DNA from: Bacteroidaceae bacterium
Lineage (GTDB): Bacteria; Bacteroidota; Bacteroidia; Bacteroidales; Bacteroidaceae
DNA length: 64,000 nucleotides
Assembly: GCA_024697945.1 (NCBI GenBank)
Contig: JAILRU010000048.1
Location: forward strand, 86,367-150,366
Direction of reading: 5' to 3'
The notes under the pieces are model-generated. The model was not told where the DNA came from. It worked only from the letters and a program-made list of their open reading frames with translations, and did no database searches. Positions 45,605 to 60,091 of this stretch are shown piece after piece (position 1 is the first letter of the stretch; each line of letters starts with the position of its first letter). Position numbers and translations under genes: made by a program.

Positions 45605-46513
45605 ATGAAACGACGTAATTTCCTATTAAGTTCTATGGTCGGTGCAGCTGCTACTGCGCTGGCTCCCACCACGATGCTGGCTTCTTGTGCCCCCAAAGCG
45701 AAGGACAAGAAAGCCAACGCAACCCCTCTCAACCTGTGCTTCCAGGAAGGCATCGCCATTGGTGAAACGCTCCAGGAAAAGCTCGACTACTGCGAAAGCC
45801 TTGGCGTAACTGGCTTTGAGGTAGGCGGTCGCGGTTTGGCAGGTCGTGTGGATGAGATAAACAATGCCCTCAAGGGCCGTAATGTCCGTATGGCTGCCAT
45901 CTGTGCCGGTTTCGATGGATTCATTCTTGCTGAGGATAGTCAGAAGGATGACTTCGACCGCACGATGCGCGAAATCGTGGAGGCAGCAGGCAAGATTGGT
46001 TCCTGTGGTGTCATCATGGTGCCTGCCTTCAACTGGCAGTCGCCTTGCCGTCCCCACACAATGGACACACGTAACTACCTCTGCGAACAGTTGCACGAGT
46101 TGGGTGAGTTTGCCGTTCAATGTGGAACGACAGTCATCCTGGAGCCGCTGAACAGAGGCGAATGCTTCTATATGCGTCTCGTTGCCGATGCTGCAGCCAT
46201 TGCACGCGATTCCGACAGCAAGGGCGTGAAGTGCATGGGTGACTTCTGGCACATGCAGGAAGAGACTTCCGACTATGCTGCCTTCATGGCTGCCGGTACG
46301 GAGTACTTGCAGCATGTTCACATTGCCAGCCGTGGTCGCAGGAAGACTCCGAGCGAAGACGGAGAGAAAGACAACTACATCGACGGCTTCCGTGCCCTCA
46401 AGGAACTGGGCTATCAGGGCTTCGTCAGCTTCGAATGTGGCTGCGAAGGCGACCGCGCTACCGTTCTGCCCGCTGCAGTTGAACTGCTCCGCAAACAATG
46501 GGAAGAGGCATAG
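45605..46513 (+). CDS. Tat-exported sugar isomerase/epimerase-like TIM barrel
   Basis: 302 residues from the ATG at 45605, which starts at MKRRNFLLSSMVGAAATALAPTTMLASCAP, a twin-arginine lipoprotein signal. The body is an AP-endonuclease-2-type barrel: LGVTGFEVGGRGLAGRVDEIN, VIMVPAFNWQSPCRPHTMD, TVILEPLNRGECF (metal Glu), KCMGDFWHM, LQHVHIASRGRRKTPSEDGEKDNYIDG, and FVSFECGCEGDR. Related to hydroxypyruvate isomerase, tagatose epimerase and inosose dehydratase families; the substrate is unknown. It probably works with the Gfo/Idh partner in sugar oxidation or epimerisation outside the cytoplasm. Confidence 0.87.
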   Translation: MKRRNFLLSSMVGAAATALAPTTMLASCAPKAKDKKANATPLNLCFQEGIAIGETLQEKLDYCESLGVTGFEVGGRGLAGRVDEINNALKGRNVRMAAICAGFDGFILAEDSQKDDFDRTMREIVEAAGKIGSCGVIMVPAFNWQSPCRPHTMDTRNYLCEQLHELGEFAVQCGTTVILEPLNRGECFYMRLVADAAAIARDSDSKGVKCMGDFWHMQEETSDYAAFMAAGTEYLQHVHIASRGRRKTPSEDGEKDNYIDGFRALKELGYQGFVSFECGCEGDRATVLPAAVELLRKQWEEA

Positions 46514-46519
46514 AAAACT

Positions 46520-46685
46520 CTTAAGTATTCTGAGAAAAAACCTTAAGTAAAATCGCACAAAATACTTAAGTAAAATCGTCCAAAATACTTAAGTAAAATC
46601 AGGCAAAATACTTAAGGAAAGTCAAACCGAAATCTTAAGAAAACCCATACTGAAAACTTAAGAAAAGATGGGATGGAAACTTAAC
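46520..46685. repeat. 23-bp periodic CTTAAG array, eight units
   Basis: The palindrome CTTAAG (last copy CTTAAC) occurs at 46520, 46542, 46565, 46588, 46611, 46634, 46657 and 46680, that is every 22 and then 23 bases. The first units share TAAAATCG...CAAAATA between cores; later units keep only the core and spacing. Not coding, because the period is not a multiple of three. Confidence 0.9.
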
Positions 46686-46747
46686 TTTTCCTACCACAAA
46701 AGATGCAGATAACATAGAGAAGTATCAGAATAACTTCCCCTTTTGTA

Positions 46748-46803
46748 GAAAGGCCTTTCCGTAATTGCAGAAAGGCCTTTCTTCATTTTAAGAAAGGCCT
46801 TCC
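46748..46803. repeat. 22-bp periodic GAAAGGCCTTTC array, three units
   Basis: The palindrome GAAAGGCCTTTC starts at 46748, 46770 and 46792 (the last copy with one mismatch at position 11). It directly continues the CTTAAG array with nearly the same period. Confidence 0.9.
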
Positions 46804-46815
46804 CGCATAAAAGAA

Positions 46816-46849
46816 GTACTATTATTTGTCATGTACTATTATTTGTCAT
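46816..46849. repeat. 17-bp tandem duplication at the antitoxin stop codon
   Basis: GTACTATTATTTGTCAT occurs twice without a gap (46816-46832, 46833-46849). The second copy contains the stop codon of the antitoxin gene. Confidence 0.9.
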
Positions 46850-47112
46850 AAAGAATTAAACCAGGTTTCGATGTCCTCAGCACATCTTAGCGTAACGCCT
46901 TCACCTTCTTCATATTCTTTCTTTACCTTTGCAGCATAGTCAAGGAACTCCTTTGAGTTTACATACTCATCGAATTTCTTGTCTTCTTCTGAGATGGGAG
47001 TGAGTTCTGCATAGCCTGCTCTTGAGGACAATATGACTCTTTCTCCTCTATGAGCCATTCTGATGTACTTGCTCTGATTGGCTCTGAATTGTCTGCCTGT
47101 AATGACTGTCAT
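46846..47112 (-). CDS. Phd/YefM-type antitoxin, orphan
   Basis: 88 residues from the ATG at 47112 (SD-like GGAGA 9 bases before; a longer reading to 47217 would run through the promoter). MTVITGRQFRANQSKYIRMAHRGERVILSSRAGYAELTPISEED is a Phd/YefM DNA-binding start, with a helical acidic C-terminus (EFLDYAAKVKKEYEEGEG). Such proteins neutralise a toxin (Doc or RelE type) and repress their own promoter. No toxin gene follows: the DNA downstream is the palindromic repeat array. A -7 box TATCTTTG is at 47138-47145. Confidence 0.85.
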   Translation of the reverse strand: MTVITGRQFRANQSKYIRMAHRGERVILSSRAGYAELTPISEEDKKFDEYVNSKEFLDYAAKVKKEYEEGEGVTLRCAEDIETWFNSL

Positions 47113-47137
47113 AGCATTATCTCCTTTATTTCGATTG

Positions 47138-47145
47138 CAAAGATA
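47138..47145 (-). promoter_or_regulatory. -7 box of the antitoxin gene
   Basis: The minus strand reads TATCTTTG followed by CAATCG, 25 bases before the ATG; a likely site of autoregulation in this family. Confidence 0.55.
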
Positions 47146-47200
47146 GCGAATTATTTTCACATAACAAGATAATGAGGGAAAAAGTTTAAGTAAGGGTACT

Positions 47201-47229
47201 AAAAAAGCCCCCGACAATGTCGAGGGCCC
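47201..47229 (-). terminator. Rho-independent terminator after the cohesin-like gene
   Basis: The minus strand reads GCCCTCGACATTGTCGGGGGC followed by six T, a stable hairpin with a T-run 45 bases after the stop of the gene at 47275. It separates the cohesin/dockerin unit from the antitoxin. Confidence 0.8.
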
Positions 47230-47274
47230 AAACTTATGATCAGTTTAATCAAAAATGTTTAATCAGAGAGTTGA

Positions 47275-47907
47275 TTACTTAACAGCAATCTTCTTACCGC
47301 TTTGGATGTAAACGCCCTTCTGAACCTTGCTTACGCGCTGGCCAGCTACGTTGTAAACGGGAGCCTTGCTATCAGCAGCGTTGATGTTGATGATACCAGT
47401 ACCTTCACCTACGATCAAAGAGCAAACAGCCTCTGTGGGCATCAAACCAGCAACTGTCAGAGATGTGCCATCAGGTGTAGCAGCACTAATCTCATACAGC
47501 TTAATTTCATAGGTTCCATCTACTGCAGCTACATCTTCAGAGATTGTCAGAGGAACTGTAACAACAACACCATCATTCTCATAGAACGGGTTCTTGTCAT
47601 AAATAGCAATCTGTACGTTGCCGTCGCTAGCATCAGAGATGTCAGCCTTGTGCTCGTCCATACGGTCCTCGTCAATTTCTACATACCTCTTACCCTTCTT
47701 GTTAAGAGCCATAGTAACGCCATCAGGAAGAGCGAGACGGAAAGAGATAGCTGCCACTTCCATGCTGTTCTTCAAGCAAACTTCAAGAGAAGCTTCGGTA
47801 ACACCCTTGTCAACCTGGATGTCATTAGCATAAACACCATCTACGTCCTGTGCCATTGCTGCAACACCGCACAGCATAGCAACTAATGTCATGTAAAACT
47901 TTTTCAT
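47275..47907 (-). CDS. Secreted cohesin-like protein with sorting-like tail
   Basis: 210 residues with a signal peptide (MKKFYMTLVAMLCGVAAMAQ). Residues 22-170 form a beta-sandwich (VYANDIQVDKGVTEASLEVCLKNSMEVAAISFRLALPDGV, GVVVTVPLTISEDVA..GTYEIKLYEIS) similar in pattern to cohesin-type domains (inference). It ends in PVYNVAGQRVSKVQKGVYIQSGKKIAVK, the short C-terminal tail of secreted proteins in this window. It follows the dockerin-bearing gene after 51 bases, and the two share the same beta-domain style, so they form a likely operon. Confidence 0.72.
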   Translation of the reverse strand: MKKFYMTLVAMLCGVAAMAQDVDGVYANDIQVDKGVTEASLEVCLKNSMEVAAISFRLALPDGVTMALNKKGKRYVEIDEDRMDEHKADISDASDGNVQIAIYDKNPFYENDGVVVTVPLTISEDVAAVDGTYEIKLYEISAATPDGTSLTVAGLMPTEAVCSLIVGEGTGIININAADSKAPVYNVAGQRVSKVQKGVYIQSGKKIAVK

Positions 47908-47958
47908 TGTTTGATAAATTTAAGGATTGTTAATTATTTATTATTAATTATTACTTAT

Positions 47959-48639
47959 TTAATTTCCTGCCATGAGATTGAGGATACTTACTACGTCAGC
48001 AATATCAACGCTTTGGTCTCCGTTAACATCATACTTTGCATCGGTCAGACCTTCTGCCATTGCGTTCAAGTTAGTAACAACGTCAGCAATATCAACGTTT
48101 CCGTCCTCATTTGTATCACCCTTTACGCCAGGATTTTCGCCCTGCTCGATAGTCCAGTTGTACACGCGATCCTTGGTGTCAGTACGGATAGTACCATTGG
48201 GCTCAACAAGCTGTGTGCCAACCTTTACAGTCACTTCACAGTCACCAACAGGAGCATCAGCAGCGATGGCAACGCTGAAAGTAGCAACAGCACCAGCTGT
48301 ACCAGTCATAACAGCACCTTCCTCACCATAGCAAGTGAAAGTAACAGTACCGTCTTCATTAACTTTAGCACTAATCACGGGGTTGTAGCCTTCGGGATAG
48401 CGAGCAGGAACAACAGCAGCGCTTCCATCTACATAAGTAACACCTGTGGGAAGAGCAACTGTACATGTCCATGTACCAATGGCATTTTTGTTATCCATGC
48501 TCAAGGTGAACTCTGCTGTAGCATTGGTCTTACCATTAGCAGCAGCTGCAACTGTGATCTTGTAAGCATCGATAAGAGATGCCCACATGGCTGTCATTGC
48601 GAAGAATGCAACCAACGAAAGTAAAATTCTCTTTTTCAT
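47959..48639 (-). CDS. Secreted protein with cohesin-like domain and C-terminal dockerin
   Basis: 226 residues with a signal peptide (MKKRILLSLVAFFAMTAMWA). Residues about 25-165 form a beta-sandwich (AEFTLSMDNKNAIGTWTCTVALPTGVTYVDGS...ATFSVAIAADAPVGDCEVTVKVG) like a cohesin-type domain. The last 55 residues are a type I dockerin with two calcium loops: DTNEDGNVDIAD and DVNGDQSVDIAD, each followed by a helix (VVTNLNAM, VVSILNLM). Asp/Asn at positions 1, 3, 5, 9 and 12 of both loops are intact. Dockerins bind cohesins in cellulosome assembly; the partner here is unknown and may be the neighbour. No sorting-like tail. A near-consensus promoter lies at 48685-48715. Confidence 0.85.
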   Translation of the reverse strand: MKKRILLSLVAFFAMTAMWASLIDAYKITVAAAANGKTNATAEFTLSMDNKNAIGTWTCTVALPTGVTYVDGSAAVVPARYPEGYNPVISAKVNEDGTVTFTCYGEEGAVMTGTAGAVATFSVAIAADAPVGDCEVTVKVGTQLVEPNGTIRTDTKDRVYNWTIEQGENPGVKGDTNEDGNVDIADVVTNLNAMAEGLTDAKYDVNGDQSVDIADVVSILNLMAGN

Positions 48640-48684
48640 AAATTTTAGATTTTGTTATTAATGTTATTTTAGAGTTTTCTGCTG

Positions 48685-48715
48685 CAAATTTAGTGCTTTT
48701 TTCCTAACCACCAAA
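48685..48715 (-). promoter_or_regulatory. Full Bacteroidetes-type promoter of the dockerin operon
   Basis: The minus strand shows -33 TTTG (48712-48715) and -7 TAAATTTG (48685-48692) with a 19-base spacer, the best match to consensus in the window. The 5' leader is about 45 bases. Confidence 0.7.
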
Positions 48716-48837
48716 ACTTTTTCACTTTTTTTTTCATGTTTTCTTTAAAAAAATTGAGGTTTTAAGAGGAAAAGTGGGTAAAGTAGGGATTATGGGGAGG
48801 TATTTAGGCAGGAAAACAGGCAAAAGGTTAACTTATC

Positions 48838-49254
48838 TTATATGCCGCGAGCACGGAAGATGATATCGCGGGCTTCTGTTATCTCTCGGAACCTTTTCTC
48901 GGCTTCCTGACGGGCTGCTTCTCCCTGTGCCTCGACACGATCTGGATGATATCGCAGGGCCATCTGCCGGTAAGCCTGCCGCACCTGATCATCTGTAGCT
49001 GTACTGGGGATGCCCAACGTGCGATAGGCTTCCTGCAACGTGACATCTACGTATGGCTCCCAAGTTCCCTCCTGCCTCTGATAACCGTTGAAGTCGTCAT
49101 CTGTGCCATGACGAAAGGTGAAGTGTATGGTGGGACGACGGTACATGGAGTCGATAAGCCACCCCAACAGGAATCCGAACAGCAACCCGCGGCCACCACC
49201 CAAGCGCCAACCAATGAAGGCGAAGATAATCTTAAAACTTAAGAGACAAGACAT
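48838..49254 (-). CDS. Membrane-anchored J-domain protein
   Basis: 138 residues. The N-terminus has a membrane segment with Gly-rich motif (IIFAFIGWRLGGGRGLLFGFLLGWLID), like DjlA/TerB-associated J-proteins. The C-terminal 65 residues are a J-domain: EAYRTLGIPSTATDDQVRQAYRQMALRYHPDRVE with HPD intact, then AEKRFREITEARDIIF. It would recruit DnaK to the inner membrane. Function of the middle part is unknown. Confidence 0.88.
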   Translation of the reverse strand: MSCLLSFKIIFAFIGWRLGGGRGLLFGFLLGWLIDSMYRRPTIHFTFRHGTDDDFNGYQRQEGTWEPYVDVTLQEAYRTLGIPSTATDDQVRQAYRQMALRYHPDRVEAQGEAARQEAEKRFREITEARDIIFRARGI

Positions 49255-49341
49255 GAAAAAAGTGAAAAGTGAAAAGTGAAAAATGAAAAGTTAAGAGTTA
49301 AGAGTTATGAGTTAAGAAATATACTGCCTCTTTCTGAGTTT

Positions 49342-50187
49342 TCATAGAACTTGTCTCAACTGTTCGGAGAGGTTTTGGAGGGGGACGAGTTGGTATTCGC
49401 TGTCCTTGAGCCAGACGATACGGCGGGCGATGATGGGGATACCGATGTCCTCGAGCATGAGGGCATAGAGGCTCAACTGGATGGTGTAGAGCGAAAGGTC
49501 TTCCTCTGTCATAGCGTTGAAGGGTTCACGAAGCATCTTGCCATACTTGCGGTTGTATTCGCTGGCAAGATTGGCATTGGTCTTATAATCGAGGATGACG
49601 AATCCCTGGGGCTGTCCGTCTGTGCCGTCCTGATAGTAAAGCATATCGAATGTGCCAGCTATCCGTTCCGTAAGGTTTCTCTCCTGACAAGGATTCTTGC
49701 CACTATAGACCCTTGCCTCGTTAAGCACGAGGTGCATACTGCTCGGCATCTCATTCATGAACTTGAGTACGGCTTCTTCCTTGGGATGAATAGGAGCGAG
49801 GAAACCATATTCGGGCATATACTGCGTCTGGATTGACGGACAGATACGCTCAGGCAATCCTGCACGCAGATAGCCAAGGCTCTCGCCATAGGCATGTGTC
49901 TTGGTGCCCAGCGTTGTAGCACGGAAGGAGTTCTGTCGCCATTGCTGTATCCAGTACTGGGCTGTCTGCCCGTGCCGTTCGGCATAGCGTGCTGCCTGCA
50001 ACTGCTCGTTGAACGGTTCCCGCACGAAGCGATGCGCCACATTGGAGACAGAGGGCAACGACTGACCGTTCAACACATAGTGATGATCCTCTTCATAGAA
50101 CTCAAGGTCCTGGAACTCGCTAAGCACATGTCTGCGGACATCCGTTACTATTGCAGGTTCACCAGGGACAGTAAACATCTTGTTCAT
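49342..50187 (-). CDS. PD-(D/E)XK superfamily nuclease-like protein
   Basis: 281 residues, no signal peptide. It shows the RecB/phage-exonuclease-like core: an early E-x-E-H stretch (FYEEDHHYVLNGQSLPSVSNV), GTKTHAYGESL, LVLNEARVYS, and RIAGTFDMLYYQDGTDGQPQGFVILDYKTNANL. Here D in GTFDML and DYK in ILDYKTN fit the catalytic D...(D/E)xK pattern. It ends with a helical YTIQLSLYALMLEDIGIPIIARRIVWL segment, like the C-terminal Q-x-x-x-Y motif of Cas4/RecB nucleases. DNA repair or phage-derived exonuclease role is inferred. No CRISPR or phage genes nearby. Confidence 0.8.
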   Translation of the reverse strand: MNKMFTVPGEPAIVTDVRRHVLSEFQDLEFYEEDHHYVLNGQSLPSVSNVAHRFVREPFNEQLQAARYAERHGQTAQYWIQQWRQNSFRATTLGTKTHAYGESLGYLRAGLPERICPSIQTQYMPEYGFLAPIHPKEEAVLKFMNEMPSSMHLVLNEARVYSGKNPCQERNLTERIAGTFDMLYYQDGTDGQPQGFVILDYKTNANLASEYNRKYGKMLREPFNAMTEEDLSLYTIQLSLYALMLEDIGIPIIARRIVWLKDSEYQLVPLQNLSEQLRQVL

Positions 50188-50227
50188 TTACTATTTAACG
50201 ATTTACAATTTACAATTTGTTTGCGAT

Positions 50228-53200
50228 TTAATTATTTACTATTTTCTTCCCATCGAGAATATTTACGCCCTTGGCAGGATGACTGAGACGCTGACCGGCA
50301 AGACTATACAATCCCTTGCTCATCTCCTCTATAGAAGAGGACAGTCTTCCATCGTTATCAGGAAAAGGAGCTGCAACCAACGTCGCCTTACCATAATACA
50401 GTTTGTTTGTGCTTTGGGCAAGATTGTCCATGTCATCCTCTCCTCCAAGGGGTGCATATATTTCAAGACTGGACTTGAGCATTCGACCACCACATACGGC
50501 ACTTATCTCCTCAGGAGTCATGCCGGAGCGCCAGAAGGAAAGCTCACTCACCTCGCGGCTGTTTGTCTCATCACCAACGCTGACCGTCTCTATTCGTGCC
50601 AGTCGTTCACCCACTTCGCCTGCCTTTGTCCTGTCCACATAGAGAATGGTACGGCGTTGAGCATAGTAGCTTGTCAGGGAAACATTGTGCCACTTGTCGT
50701 CGTTGATAGCAGAGGAAGAGGTAATGGTCGATCCTGTAGGAGCGGTATAAGTGATAGTACCATCTGCATTCACGCGAACGGTTGCCTGTTGGGTACCCGA
50801 TGCCTGCGTAAGGCAAACGACCTGTCCTTCCGTTCCCTTGATACGAACCGTTACGGTAAAGGGATGTACCGTCTCTTCGGGTTCGAAGTAGATGGTCTTT
50901 CCCGCCGCAATGGTCATGCTCTTTGTCTGGTTGCGGACGGGCTGTGCCTTGCCTGCCTTGATAGCATCGAAGAGCGAGGGTACCATCGCATACATGAACT
51001 CAGCATGGCCGGCAGTATTCTGATGATAGGTATCGGAGACGTAGCCGTCCGCCCATTGTCCATTGCCCTTGTCGATGGCTCCAAGTACGTTCGTCGAAGG
51101 CACATCCCACTCATGAATGAGCAGATTCAGTTGCTTGACGTAGTAATAGTCATCGTTATTATAGTCGCCGCGAGTGTAGTTGTTCATCACCATGGGTATC
51201 TTGCCGTCGGCACGCACCTTGCTGATAAGCTTCAACATGTTGTCGCGCCATTGGTTGAATACTGCCTGCTGGTCGCTGGCTCCATGAATGCCCTCGTTAC
51301 CCAGCGAGAGGCCGAAGATGACGTAGCGACCGAAGTCGCGGATAAGGTCGTCGTAACGGTTCAGAAGATTGACTGTCGTATTGCCACCAATGGAGACATT
51401 GGTTGTGTAGAAAGGGTTCTCACTCCTGCCCTCCCGATGTCGGGCGATGAGCTGCTGACCATAGAGGTAACGATAGCCCTTGTAGTCGGTTGCGCCCTGA
51501 CCGTTAGCTACAGAAGAGCCGAAGACAGAGATGCGGTTCTCGTCGATAGGAGCCGAGATATCATAAACCATCTGCTTCATATCAACGGTAATGGTATAGG
51601 TACCTGCGTTCTGGTAGATGTTCTCCGTACTCTGTCCCTTCTCCACCTCACCAAGGACGTAGCGCGTGGCTGCACCTTGAAGGCGCTTGATAGCATAAGT
51701 ATCGTTGTTGTTGAGGGCGAAGTACATCGTCTTGTCCACCCATTGCTGGGATGCTGTTTCCTGCAACGTCACCTCTCCCTCGAAGACGCCATTACCCTTG
51801 TAAGGGATGACAGGACTACCTGCACCCATGTTTCCACGCACGTTCATCGTGACAGGAAGGATGGTAATGGTATTGCCTGAAGTATTGACGGTAATACGAG
51901 CCACACAGCTCTCTGCGACAGAGAAAGGCGTACCGCCTTCGATACCAAAAGTGCCGTCGCCATTATCGGAAAGCGTCACAGCCTCGCCTTCAATAGTAGC
52001 AGTCAGACTGAAAGAACCTGCATCAAGACGAGCATAGGTCTCATAAAGATTGCTGCCAACAGACTTGAAGGTTGCATCCTCTGCGTTGCCACCAAGTGTC
52101 AACGCACTAAACTCGAGAGGCTCCTCAGGACGGGTGCCGCCTTCGTACTCCTCTACCATCATGGCACTAATGTGCGCCATACCAAAGACACGCTGATACG
52201 TGATGACAATGTTACCGCTCTTGTCGGGATAGAGGTAGTCGCTTTGCAGGATGTTACGCAGGTTGCCATGATAGCCTTCGCCGCCTATGTCAGAGCCGGA
52301 AGTTGTCTGTCCGCCTGTCCATGTGCGCTGTCCCTTGATGGTATAGAGCGTACAGCGGTTGTCTGTATGATTGCGTGACCCATAAATAAAGAAACGGTAG
52401 CAATGGTCCGTATTGAGTTTGGTCATCCTGAAAGAGCGGACATTGGCATTGTCGATGAAGACATAGTCCTCAGTAGCCGTTTTGATGGCAAGGTCACCCA
52501 GGTCGTCAGCAGAAGGACTGTTATTGCCTCCGGCATCAACGCCGTTAGTATAGGTCTTATCCACCACAACGAACCGCGCCCCTGTAGAAGTGCCCTCACT
52601 ATTCTTAACAGCCACAATCTTGTTAGCAGGGATTGCATTGCTATCGCTCTGACCAGAGGTAATGTTGTTCCAACGGTTGCCATTAGCGTCTGTACCTGAA
52701 GTCTGATGTCCGCGAGTGTTATTGCTGGACTCGCCAAAGTCGAAGTACATCTTCTGAGTAAGCGTCAGTTCCTGATTGGGACGCTCCACACCAGAGACCT
52801 CTTCTATCTTCATGCAGTTAAGATAGACCATGATGCCCGAACTCTTCTTGATAATAGTGAGGTCGATGTTACCCGAGCGGTCAGGGAAAATAAGGTCGGA
52901 GGTCAGTATCTTGTTGTTGTTACCATTATAGCCGCCGCTGCCTATGCCATTGCCAGACATTGCCATCTCGTCCTTCCAACAGTTCTCGCCAGTCAGCTCG
53001 AAATAAGCAGCACGATCATCTGTCGCAGTACGCGAGCCGAAGAGATAGAAGCGGTAGGCCTTGTTGAGATCAAGTCCTACAAAACGTATGACTCCATAAT
53101 CCTGATTGCCCTCCAAGAAGATATAATCCTGTGTAGCACTCTCGATGGCAAGGTCGCCAAGTAAGGCTGCAGAAGGTTTCTGCAAACCGCCATTCGTGTA

Positions 53201-53491
53201 ACCGTTGGTCGAGAAACGTGAAGAGAGCTGGAGGCGGTAGTCGGTAGCCTTATTGTCCGAAGTCACAAGACTAATCGTCTGCGGATATGCCTTGTCGGGA
53301 GCTCCCTTTCCCTTACCAAAGATATTGTTCCAAAAATGTCCGTTGGCATCTGAGCCTAAAGTCTTATATCCCTGATTGGTTACGTTATTCTGGCCATAGT
53401 CAATGTAGAAAGTGCGTTCAACTGTCTGAGCTTCGGCACACAGACAGCCACCCAACAAGACAAGTGTCAGCAATATCTGTTTCATTTTCAT
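50228..53491 (-). CDS. Large secreted SGNH hydrolase with LamG domain and duplicated N-terminal modules
   Basis: 1087 residues with a signal peptide (to CLCAEAQ). Two similar modules of about 200 residues (24-235, 245-450) start with FYIDYGQNN..NQGYKTLGSDANGHFWNN and MYFDFGESSNNTRGHQTSGTDANGNRWNN, each with a DYVFI..FR/VIRF segment and SGNI strands. The SGNH esterase (about 650-870) has VFGSSVANGQGA (Ser), SIGGNTTVNLLNRYDD (Gly), FGLSLGNEGIHG (Asn) and SDTYHQNTAGHAEF (Asp/His). A LamG-like sandwich follows (about 885-1040) and then the tail YSLAGQRLSHPAKGVNILDGKKIVNN. Function is probably polysaccharide or ester-decorated glycan deacetylation at the cell surface (inference). Confidence 0.85.
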   Translation of the reverse strand: MKMKQILLTLVLLGGCLCAEAQTVERTFYIDYGQNNVTNQGYKTLGSDANGHFWNNIFGKGKGAPDKAYPQTISLVTSDNKATDYRLQLSSRFSTNGYTNGGLQKPSAALLGDLAIESATQDYIFLEGNQDYGVIRFVGLDLNKAYRFYLFGSRTATDDRAAYFELTGENCWKDEMAMSGNGIGSGGYNGNNNKILTSDLIFPDRSGNIDLTIIKKSSGIMVYLNCMKIEEVSGVERPNQELTLTQKMYFDFGESSNNTRGHQTSGTDANGNRWNNITSGQSDSNAIPANKIVAVKNSEGTSTGARFVVVDKTYTNGVDAGGNNSPSADDLGDLAIKTATEDYVFIDNANVRSFRMTKLNTDHCYRFFIYGSRNHTDNRCTLYTIKGQRTWTGGQTTSGSDIGGEGYHGNLRNILQSDYLYPDKSGNIVITYQRVFGMAHISAMMVEEYEGGTRPEEPLEFSALTLGGNAEDATFKSVGSNLYETYARLDAGSFSLTATIEGEAVTLSDNGDGTFGIEGGTPFSVAESCVARITVNTSGNTITILPVTMNVRGNMGAGSPVIPYKGNGVFEGEVTLQETASQQWVDKTMYFALNNNDTYAIKRLQGAATRYVLGEVEKGQSTENIYQNAGTYTITVDMKQMVYDISAPIDENRISVFGSSVANGQGATDYKGYRYLYGQQLIARHREGRSENPFYTTNVSIGGNTTVNLLNRYDDLIRDFGRYVIFGLSLGNEGIHGASDQQAVFNQWRDNMLKLISKVRADGKIPMVMNNYTRGDYNNDDYYYVKQLNLLIHEWDVPSTNVLGAIDKGNGQWADGYVSDTYHQNTAGHAEFMYAMVPSLFDAIKAGKAQPVRNQTKSMTIAAGKTIYFEPEETVHPFTVTVRIKGTEGQVVCLTQASGTQQATVRVNADGTITYTAPTGSTITSSSAINDDKWHNVSLTSYYAQRRTILYVDRTKAGEVGERLARIETVSVGDETNSREVSELSFWRSGMTPEEISAVCGGRMLKSSLEIYAPLGGEDDMDNLAQSTNKLYYGKATLVAAPFPDNDGRLSSSIEEMSKGLYSLAGQRLSHPAKGVNILDGKKIVNN

Positions 53492-53515
53492 AATTGTATC
53501 CTGTTAATAATCGTT

Positions 53516-60040
<6,525 letters not shown>

Positions 60041-60091
60041 TCAATTTTGAATTTTGAATTTATTAATTTTGAATCTTGAATTATGAATTAA

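Noticed and set aside
46520..46803. CRISPR array with short repeats
   Set aside because: The conserved core is only 6-12 bases and the spacing sequence decays gradually instead of being unique spacers; no cas genes.
49342..50187. Cas4
   Set aside because: It has the PD-(D/E)XK core, but no four-cysteine iron-sulfur cluster set and no CRISPR genes nearby.
50180..51880. Plus-strand open reading frame of 566 codons
   Set aside because: Antisense to the SGNH/LamG gene; composition looks like a reverse-strand shadow.
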